Shown here piece after piece: positions 22,922 to 34,508 of a stretch of DNA of 64,000 nt (positions are counted from its first letter, which is position 1; each line of letters begins with the position of its first letter). Made by a program: the position numbers and the translations under genes. The notes below the pieces were generated by a model that was not told the origin of the DNA, made no database searches, and saw only the letters and a program-made list of their open reading frames with translations. This stretch comes from Sipunculus nudus (taxonomy: Eukaryota > Annelida > Sipuncula > Golfingiida > Sipunculidae). Location: contig CM049316.1 of the NCBI GenBank assembly GCA_026874595.1, positions 39,312,695-39,376,694 on the forward strand. The letters are read 5' to 3'.

Positions 22922-25900
22922 CTGTAGAAAGAGGTACGAAAACTCTGAATAATCAAGTTAATTCAGTGGTCGGTGGTCGACCTATTAAGCTGCCTTTACC
23001 TGGCGCGCGATATGTGATATGTGGATTGCGGCAGTAGGACTCGGAATGCGGTATGCGGAATGCGGTATAAAATCGCGTGTGGTTTAACTTGACGGTCACT
23101 GAAACACTGCGGTATGGGACTGATGATGTTAACAATTCCCACAAGATCACGCTGCATTCGTTGGTCAAATACATAATAACCATGCACTTTATACCGTGCG
23201 AGGTATGCGAATCCAGTTTTCCACTGAGAGTTCCATTTCACCTCGTGTTTCATGTCGCATTCCGCATACCTCGGGTCATGTAAACAGCTTATGATAAACT
23301 TACCAAAGCAAACACAGTTTTCTTCGCATACCGCATAACGCGGGCCAATTAAACGCAGTTCAAGTTGTTTGGATTGCATTTCATTAAAAAAATATCATTA
23401 GTATATTTTTTTTATATATAATTATTTCAGCGTTAAAAGGTTTGGTAAATAAAATTATACTGACCGAGTAAACTCCTTTTAGTCTGGTGTTTTCTCCTGC
23501 ACAAACGTGTTCTTCTCCAATATGATGGAGGTACGTACTACACTTGTCACGGTCAATTATCTTCACCCGTACCTCGTGTAGATATTTACTTGGTTTACCT
23601 GAAACGTGTACGTTTTAATATATTATGAATATTCCCATTATACAATATAATTAGAAATCCAGTTTCAGTATTACTTAATATGGCTATAATGCAAAATCAA
23701 TACATTATAATTATATTTTTTATAGAAATAACGTTTATATTATATCATTTCTTTTATAATGTTATAGATTTTCATTTTTATTTTACCATTTAAAAAAGGC
23801 AGTCTTTCTTCTGCAGACTTAAATAATATATCATAGAACATTTAATGATACAAAAGATATTTTTCCTGCAAACAGTATTTTTTTTTAATTTAAATTACCC
23901 GCTTCCCAGGGGCAATTTAAATAAATACGTGCAATTCGCTTATTAATGCAGCTGCTTTTTCAGTTTGAATGGACAAATCCATATATCTTTTCATCACAGC
24001 TGTTTGCTTGTAGATCACTCCAAAATTCCATCAACCATTTTTTAAGAACAACAGAAAGCAAAAGATGACAAACCATAACCTAACTTCTGTAATACGGGCG
24101 CATATTACACTTTCTATTTTGGTCGTTTAAGCGGCCCGGGGTTTACAGTATTTACCGTAAGGGTACGATGTTTTCCCCCACCCAGTGGCATAACACAATG
24201 TACCAGCGGCCGGCTCTTGTTGAGGCAAACATATAGGAGAGACTTGTTTGGAAAATTCTATTTCCGTTGCTACTTCCAGAATCGTTATATCGTATCGAAT
24301 TATGCGGGGATCGTACTTGGGGTGCCCTATCTCCCTCTTCAGTTTGTACAATTTCCCTCTGTAATTGTCGTGTGCTCCCACTCGGATCGCTACGTCTTTT
24401 ACATCAAGTCTGAAAATGTAACCACACAGGATTAAGTAATGTATCTATGATTTTGATTTTGATTTTGATTTTATTCTGGCAATCATTTACATGCATATAC
24501 GATAAAACATGATATCCTGACAAGGATAGGTATGATGATGAGGTATATTCTATGATTATAAAAAGGAAAATAGACAACTACTGAACTTCTTATAAGATTA
24601 TGATGCTGTTATTGCCACTGGTCCCGACTTACATCATTGCAGCAAACGTCGTACGTTCTAAACTGCCTATACAAAGGTCTCAACATCGAAGCTTACTATA
24701 TATAGGGCTCAGCGAATTTGCTAGACTGACAGCAGTCAAAGCGGTTGATACAATTATTATGATGCTTATATTGCATGTGCATTTTTACTTTTCTTAGGAT
24801 CTGGAAAGAAAACTGTTTGCCAAATAATACCAGGAAATATTTCTCTACCCTGAGCAGTATTTACACTGGGTTCACGCTTAATAGATATTTAAGGCAGGTT
24901 TACTTCATTATACAGCACATAATTATATCAGCTCGTTTTACATACTAGTATTGTACACTTAGCAGTGAATAAGCAGCAACTGAAGTACAGTTTTGGTAAA
25001 AGAAAAGATACCGCAGTCACCCTCTTTTGGGGACATGAGATAACATTCAAACTTGTAACATACACCCCCCCCGTTAAAATACACACACCTTAAGTTTCGG
25101 TTTCTGAAGCAATGTGCCGCAGTTACAACATATCTGTGGCTGATGATGATCCTTCCGCAGTGCTGTTGAACTTTTCCCCTGACGTCAACCAGAAGTAAGA
25201 CCTGCCATGGCCAACTGTGAGAAAAAAATTCTATTGGCTGCTCAGAACTCAGATGACCAATAACATGACGCCAATCAGCTTGTACTAAATCATCTCTCGT
25301 CAGAAGCTGCCGTACTAGCACGTTCTAAGAACATACCATTAAAAATATTAGATATCAATGCACTAATCTTTGTTCAGTTTAGATATACTTTTGTTCAGTT
25401 TAGATATACTTTTGTTCAGTTTAGATATACTTTTGTTCAGTTTAGATATACTTTTGTTCAGTTTAGATATACTTTTGTTCAGTTTAGATATACTTTTTTT
25501 CACTGACGCGTTTCATATCAAGGAGAAGAATCTATGATGAAAATTCCCTCTTTTCCTTTATTCCTAAAAAACGAAATGCGTCTGGTATTGAGTAGTCCTA
25601 ATCCTTCATGCAGGATGTGCAAGAAGTAATAAATATAATCCCCTCACCGACCAATTCATGCACGTGTTCTTATTTTCAAACTTAATGAGCAATAAACAAC
25701 TTTATTTCAGTTGCACTGAATTGTTATCTCGTCTGATATAAATCAAGTGACGGTTAAGGTAGATATAGAAATTTATGCTGCTGTAGATACTTTCGCAGAA
25801 TTTTAATTCTTGCTGAAATTGTTTCTTGCGGCATTGTTTCATCTACGTCCGTGTGGGTTCCTAGTCTGTTTTATTTCTGTTTTAAAAATGGAAAATTATT

Positions 25901-28900
25901 CGCGTTCCACTCGGACTTTGTATGGACTGGTGACATCTTTGCAAGTCGTCTAGTACTGATCTCCTAGCAGATGACCTTGATGGTACTATAAGTGGCTTGG
26001 TGTAGCATTTCGGGACTGATGTATGATTTCGCATGTTCTTTGTTCCTTACCTGTGTGGTTTTGCTTCATTTCCTCCAAGAATGTTGTGCAGGTTTTCTTC
26101 TACATAACGCACGCCACATGACGTATTCTTCTTGTTATCTATAGCACATTTCAAAACAGATGAAAATAAAAGCCAAAGTAGAGAAAGCGTCTTAACATTT
26201 TGCAATGATTATGAATGTTTAATATTTCTGTTCATTATGTCGAGTATTTTTGTTCAGAAATTCATGATACACTCCCGATACACGACCCCTTGCCCCCAAA
26301 GACCAGATAGATTCTCGCCTGGACGCTGTAACTGCAGTACTTTCACGTCGCTCCCCCCTGCCCTCATTAATCCCGACAAGTTTCTTCTCTCACATTTTCT
26401 CGCTCATGCGGCTCCTATCGATGTTCACCAATACCCAGATGTCGCAGGTCACGGAGATAAAATGCACCGTTAGAACTCCGTCATTAATATCAATTTCTGA
26501 GAAAATGTCCATATTTAACAAAATCTCAACGCCAGTGATTACGGTCAAAGTAATTGGTCACTTGCTCGAACAACTACAGTTAAAAGCTTATGATTTTTTT
26601 TCGGGGACAAATATTTCAAATTAAACAGCTGTCAAAGTAAGGCTTGCAACCAATGAGTAACCCCATGTCAATTGGCAGCAATGTCCAGAAGAGCCAGAAG
26701 GCTGTAAAAAATAAATGTCAGTTTATGTCATGGAGTTTTAAGAGGTGCTTCCATGTGCGAGTATATGCGTATTTTTACGGAACCTAATAACAACAGATCA
26801 CGGAGTCGTGACGAGCATACATTTTGTTACGGAGATAAAAGCAAATCAGATTTCGCAACACTAGGCAGCGTGTCCAGTGAATGAATAAAGAAGTTCGTGG
26901 TTTTTTTTTTGTTCACAAATAATCATAATTTATTCTTAGAACAATCCTAACATTATAATACACTAAATCAATACAATTACACGGTATAACAATAAATAAA
27001 AATGTACATCACCATGTAAGATTTGGCATGATAGGTTGTATATTCTTGTATTTCATGTCACACTTAATTGAGTTCAATGGGCTTCTCTCTCTCATTTGCA
27101 GCTGTTCTCAATAATAGGAATATTTTAATTATTATTATAACTTTACTGATTTTGTGAATTTAATCTTTCGTATACATTCAAACCTCTGCATTACCTTGTG
27201 ACATATCACACATGTATAACAAGCCTTTGTTCCATGATGCCTGGGTACTGATTGCATAATCTCCTAGTCATGGTCACTGGGTCCCGTATTTGTACAGGCC
27301 AGATCCTAATATGTTAATCTCATCAGGGTAAAGGTGTTGATCTCATCAGGGTGACCACTAATGGGGGGTCCCGTGATGTTTGGTCAGCTAAGAGCACACA
27401 CAGATAGATGATATCAGGATAACGTATAATTACACTGTATGTAGACCTTGTATATGTCAGGGTATAATCAACAAACTCTCATTTCATTGGCCAGTATAGG
27501 GGGTGGAGTTCACCTCACCCATCTGACCAATGGAATGAATGGGTGATGTTATTGGTTATATTCAAATGAGAGAGAGAACAAAAACCATGGGATAATAATG
27601 TGTGGGCAGATTTCCACTTTGGCGACTCGGCACCTAGGACAGTTTCTGTGTATGGACATTTTTATCATATACTTAATACAAGAAGAATAAAAATGGTTAC
27701 CTAAGTTACCGAATTTGTGTGTTGTGGCTGTGTGCCACAAGTGCCACAAACTTGCTTGAACGAGAGCGTGACTGGGAGAAGTTTGTCAAGTAATATAAGT
27801 TTACAACCAGAGTGTCCGGATCCTAGACTTTGATTTCTGGGTACCACCACTGTCACAGCTCAATAAGAATCCTTTAACACAAATAATCCACGTATATAGT
27901 TAAAAAATAAATCTTCCCAGAGAATAGTCCGATTTAAACTGGAAAACAATCTGTTGTTATCCAAAAGTGTTCTGGTAATAATCCAAAAGGATAACTGAAG
28001 ACAATTCGTATAAAATATGTTACAAAGTCCGAAGAATATCTATAAGTTCTGCAAACTGACGACAGAGTTACTCTTCCGTGTCCGCTGTTATTTTTTTTCT
28101 TTCTCCTGGCTCTAAACACAGCCCCTATTTATACCTTTATAGAAGCCCAGAAACCATATTCACGAAAATTCCAAAGAACACATCAATACACGTGCGCCCA
28201 CAGCGCCTGGACAGACTCGAACCATCTAGAACACAAAGAACGCTGTGTCTCCACATAACAATAAACGTGCGCCAACAGCGCATGAACAGACCCGAACCAT
28301 ATAGACTACATCGAGTACTGTGTTTACACTCCGCGAGAATGCAGCAAGTGAGGCTCCCACAGCAGCTCACAGGGCATGCGCTTAGCACGAATCAGCTAGA
28401 ATGCCTAGCACATGCCAAGTTATGTTATATCTCGCGCAAAAAAAAAAACATATACCTGTAAAAGTATATGCGTGAAAAATCGCTCACATGATTTTGTAAC
28501 TGGGATGTGTCCATGTGTCCGTCAGCGTATATACGTATGTGCGTATATGCGTGAAAATCTCCACAGGAGCGATTTTCACGCATAGGGTCTGCGTGAACTC
28601 AAGGATTCGGGGAAAACAACGTCACTTCACCATGTTTTTGTTGAAGGCCTGCTCGATCCACTGTACATATATATACGTCTGCCAGTTCACGCATATACGC
28701 ATACACGCGCACATGAAAACACACCTATAATCTCATAATTGCATGGACATTATTCGACCATTAACCTTATAGTGTCAAACTGTAGGACAGCAAATATTTC
28801 CTACCTTCACATTTCTTTTCATTACAGAATTTCGTCTGTGACCTGTCACCTTTAGAACGCTGCATGTAACCACGGCCGCATGTCACACTGCATTGGTTCC

Positions 28901-31900
28901 AGTCTGACCAGTCATTATCGTCTTCTTTGTGGGCCGTACAATTTTCCGTCTCGGTGAAGCATGTGGGCCTTGAGCATTTCCGCTTCCGACTGCGCATGCC
29001 CATACCATCTGTCACAGAACAAGGACTCCACTCTCCCCACACACCGAAAATTTGGCTGTCAGGGTCTATTGGAAATAGAAAGAACGTAGGATGAAGACAC
29101 GAGAAATGTCAGCCTTTATTTCAGTGCGTTCCAACCCAGCTTGTATTTAGCGTCATTTGCTAATGCATTGACATATATAGGCCTGTGCATAACAGGATTG
29201 CTGATTATAAAGCAATCTACTAAAATGTCTTTCGCTGATGTTGTACTAAAAATGTATTGTATTATTGGACCTATTGTGTCAATTAAACCAAAATTATTTA
29301 AAGGCCTATTATATACACGCATACATCATTATGTACTTAGAGGCCTCATTGCATACATCATACTTAGAGGCCAGGTTGTGGGAGAAATGATTTCTTTTTC
29401 CACACATTCCTACATACCAGAGTCGTTCTGGCCATGGTGCTATTCGGAGCAGCGTACGTATACGTTCGCGCCAAATGTAATATACCTGTCTAATTCTCTT
29501 AACAAAATAATAAAGAAAGGATAGCTAGCTTTGGCCCTCTTGTTTAAGTCCGACAGTTCGGATTTCAGTCGCCTTTACTATAATTATTAAAGTGATTTGA
29601 TATAAGGCACCTGCAGGACAGCTGCCAGGCCTTATAATGACGTCATCAACAGCTGTAACGGCGGACTCGTCCAATAGATGAGATATAAATCCTATTTCAA
29701 ATCCTTCCTCTCCTACTGTTAGGTTGACATATCTCTGTCTCCACTGAGCAGCGTAGTCACCTGAAGATATAGACCATGTATTTTAGTAATAATGAAGAGA
29801 CACCGTTTACACTAGTGCCTGATAACCAGAAGAAAAACCTTATCGGCAAAACAAAAGACTCATATCTGTTCTTAAACATGAATTGTGCAATAAATGCAAC
29901 TTCAGAAAGAATAACAAAGCAGACACGAGATTGCGCAAGTTTCTGAGGAGAAATGCAATGTTATGTGGAATCGATGCATATTTATGTGACCTTTTGACCT
30001 TTACCTGCCCCTTCCCAAATAAGCTCTCTAGGACTGACTCGTCCTTTGAACAGCCAGAACGCTCCAGCAGAGTTTGCTGGTCCGTCCATATAAAACCAGA
30101 ATTCAAGGCAAGCGCGCTCGTAACCGTCGAGTACAACAAGATCTGTCCACATGCTCGCTGCTTCCCAGGGGTCTCTGCCCCTATGAACGGTGAACATGTA
30201 TTTGCCTGGGTGAATAAAGAACAACAATCATTGACAAACAACTGTACTTTAATTATAAATTAGAATCGTATTAATTTAATTAACCCTGCAAACGAATTCA
30301 ACTTAATCAACATTAAGATCCACCCTGGATGATAACAGGCCCCGTCAAAATTTCAAATTTAAAATCCATATTCAGTTGTTCCTTGGAGCGTGACCCACCC
30401 TTTTCCATGTTTTAAGTCATGAAGAACATCTGGAAGTAAACTTAGTTTTCATGCATTGTACAACTGCATATAATAATTACTAATATCATATTACCCTGCA
30501 TCGACCTCGGGCCGCCAGCGAACAAAAAGTCTATAACATACAGTGTTAACAAACAGCAAAAACAAAAAAAAAAAAAAAAAAAACAGACGAACACCAGTGG
30601 CAGAGCTAATCGTTTACCTGCAACGGGACGAAAACAAATTGCTCCTCGAATTATGTGTTGCTGCATGCAATGTCACATATCTCAAATATCCTGATCATGG
30701 TCTATATTTTGCAACAACCAAGTCAAAGAAACCTATTGATTTAGTTGACAGATTAAATCCCAGCGGTTTACTCATATGTTATTGAGAAGTGATTCCCAAA
30801 TTAATTTTTATGCCAACAACAAAAGAAAAGACGTTTATCTGTGGTAACGTTCTTATACCAGAAAATGTTTAGGTAAGGTCTTACCTGTAGCATTCATCAG
30901 GGTGGTATCAGTCTTTGGTTTGTATTTGTTGTTCTTGGTGTCGTTTCCAGAGGTCAGGCTCCACACAAACGTCAGTTTATCATGAGTCACGAGACACTGG
31001 CGTTCCTCGTTCGTGCACAACCAGAGGACTCAACATGGATAAAATACCGATTAAGGACTCTTTAATAGCTCACCGAGGGAAACATGATTTTTCTAGTTTT
31101 ATTGGCAATAATCTAGGTAATTTATGTGAAAAAAATACAAAACTAATGTACATACGATTACACTGAATGAACGGTCTTGCAAAGCAACGTCTCTAGAAAT
31201 CCCTGAAGTGGAACAGACTATAGGAAGCATCGCTCTCGACTAAGTGAATTTTAGAGATGTCATGAGTGACATCGCAAATTTTTAACTAAGTATCGTAGAT
31301 TATTTCATCACTCGGCTTATAGTTGAGTGATTTGTTTCTTCATTGAATTATCAGTTGTGTGTCTTGATTGTGTTTATCGTTAATCTTTTTCAAATGATGT
31401 ACAATCTTTGTACGAAACAAATATTATATTTATATAGGCACAAGACTTAGCTTTAATATTATATTTATATGGCCACAAAATCTAGATTTAATGCTCTGCA
31501 AAAGAGAATATATAATAATTTAAGAGTAAACAGAAACATAGTTGTTACCGTTTGTCTTCTCTTGAATCTTCTTAAATACTCCACGAAACAATTCTACATG
31601 AGGACATGTTATTTTTAAATGTTCATGGACATTATAAATTAGGTGTAGGGATTCTAGGTAAAAATTAAGATTATGAACGGATTGTAAAGTTCGAATACTA
31701 ATACTGTTTTAATGGCAGATAAACTAGTCGTTTGTAATAACATGAGAAATTGTGATGTTTCATCCAAACCTGTTCATTTTTTTATTCAATATACGATGTG
31801 TTGTGTAAAGAAATAAGTGTTTATTTATAACGTTTAACATAAAAGTAGTCTCCTTCTAATATATCCTTATATTTTTATTATAGAGTATATTTCCTATTTT

Positions 31901-33900
31901 TTCAATACAGGACATTTAAATACCACTTGATTAATATAGATACACTGTAAATATAACAGTCTGTTTTTGTAAAAAATTAAATCTGATTTTACGTACCATT
32001 AGCATGTGTTACATTCCATGGTTCAGGGGTGGTCGGTGGAACAGTGCTCTGAAAGTAAACATATTTTATAAGGCCTGTGAATATGTTTTAGCCAATGAAC
32101 ACACATAGTGTCTGATATTCGGCTTTTTTTTATAGTTTCGCTTTATTTTAGATTCATTTTGAAACAAAAATAATAGATAGGGCAATATGAATTGAGCCCA
32201 ACGACACAACGTTACATGATTGTTTTATATCTCTTGAACATTAAATAATAATTATAATTTTATGTGCATAACTATGAAAGAATAAATGACAAAATCAGGG
32301 AATCAGAATAAATATATAGTGCTATTTCCACCTCCGCCGAGGTTTTTTTGTGATAAGCTTTTGATATATGTAAATTATAGCAATGTACGTGCAGGTTGTC
32401 TATGTCCATGACTTAATTAACAAAACACTAAGAATCATGGTCTGTAAGTAGACTTTATCATCATAGACTTATGTGTATGAGTAGATTTTATTGACAAAAC
32501 ACCAAGAATTATATTCCTATGAGCAAGACTCTCGTCGCAAAGAGACCTCGCTCCACTAGGCCATTGAGCCAGCTGTAGCGGCAATTATGAACATGCTGGC
32601 ACGTGACGGGGCGATGTCATAAGAGCCAATCAAATCAAAGGAGGTAGAACTAAGTTGTAGTACATATGCTTGCCGCATGAACAAGAACACTAGACTGGTA
32701 CCCCGCTCTATAATGGCACCGCTGCTCTAGGCCAGTCATAGAGACGGGCGTACAACGCCATCTTTTGTACTCTCGGCAGATTGGTACCAACTACAGTATA
32801 TATTATATATGATAAAAATAAGCATTTCGTTTGCTCAAAGAAGTTACCAAAAGTTAGCTGAATATTAAATGTGACATTAATGATTAGATTAATAGATATT
32901 AATAATAAATTACTGCTACGTACAGTGGAAAATCAAAGATTCAGTATATGGTATTATCTATGCATCCATCATTCAATTTTTATGCAACACCTCATTCTTC
33001 AATATTTGAAAACTAGAAATAACTAAAGAAAGATATTTTATAAGAAATCTTCACGGATAATCAACCAGGATCGCGTGAACATCCATGATAACCGGTATGA
33101 GCGTGCATACTGAAGTTGGAACCAGTCTATAGGTAAGTCAGGAGTTGCAACTGGGAGTACTTAAGATGGCGTTGTACGCCTGTCTCTATGCTTGGCTGAG
33201 GGCCATAAAAGAGCAGGGTACCAGTCTACAAGAACACGTGCGCCGGAAAGTTGGTAGGCTTAAAAGTCTTTATATAATAAGCCTGATTCTCGATAACGCT
33301 CCTCATTGCAAGATCACTTATCTCAAAATTGCAACATACTCATTTCGTTTGATCCATAAACGGAGTGTACGCTAGTCCCACGATTCGGTCAGTTGTGTTG
33401 TGTGACATGATTTTCAAAGTCTATGTCGTAACATTTTAGGGGGAGCTTCGCGTAAAGGGAAAATAGTGATATGATTTTCAAGGTTTATGTCGTAACATTT
33501 TGTACTAAAACGTAACAAGATGGACGTTACAAGCCTGTCTTTACAATATTCCATTCTAAACTAAAGCGAATTTACAAGGTAATGTTACAAGCAATGCATC
33601 AACAGCTGATGGTAAAACAAATGAAAGAAACCAGTGATAAGGGCCATAGATGAATGAAGCATAGCATATCACTTTATACTAATGCACGGAGATAAAGTGT
33701 TACCTCTTCTCGCGGAGTAGTTGTTGTTCGGGCTCTAAAAGGAAAAAAATCAATGTGATGTGTTAAACTATCCGACTCGGACTCTTTAAGTTTAAGTTTT
33801 ATCATTTTGTTTGCAAGTGCAATCTGGTAGACTATAAAGAGAATAATACTATTTATTTATTTAGTAATATGTTATAAACACAATGATATATATATATATT

Positions 33901-33961
<61 letters not shown>

Positions 33962-34469
33962 GTCTTGTTAAAATATTAAAGTTTGATTGACATTTGGTGA
34001 ATATAAGTTATACTTAACAGGAAAAAACTTATGCAGTCTTAAAATAAGAACCAGACGAAAGTGTTCTATGTTTAGCAGATTATATTATTAAACATATGTC
34101 CTTTTACCTACATGAGCATACAATCCCCTATTATTTGTATTTATCGGTATAATTTGACCTAAACAATAAACCTAAGATTACACTACAAAACTGTAACTTT
34201 TTTATTGGGACCAGTAATTAAATGATGATGACGCGGAGTTGTCACATCTGATTATAATTGTCAGGCGGGAATCCGCTAGGAATGATTGACACCACTTACG
34301 TATCCTGTGTCGTGGGGTCATCCAGGTCCGTCAGAGGAGTATCACAAAGATATACCGATCGTCACGTGATATACATATAATCGCTGTTGGTTTTGTTTTA
34401 CGACTACTTTATCAGGCTGATCAAGGAGGTAAACATTAGAAATTAAGTAAACGTTTTAAATCATTTTAT

Positions 34470-34508
<39 letters not shown>

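Noticed and set aside
25215-25321. Extension of the His exon upstream of its acceptor (HVIGHLSSEQ looked like an activation site)
   Set aside because: A strong polypyrimidine acceptor lies at 25215. A better activation exon with ILGG and matching phase exists at 26051-26138.
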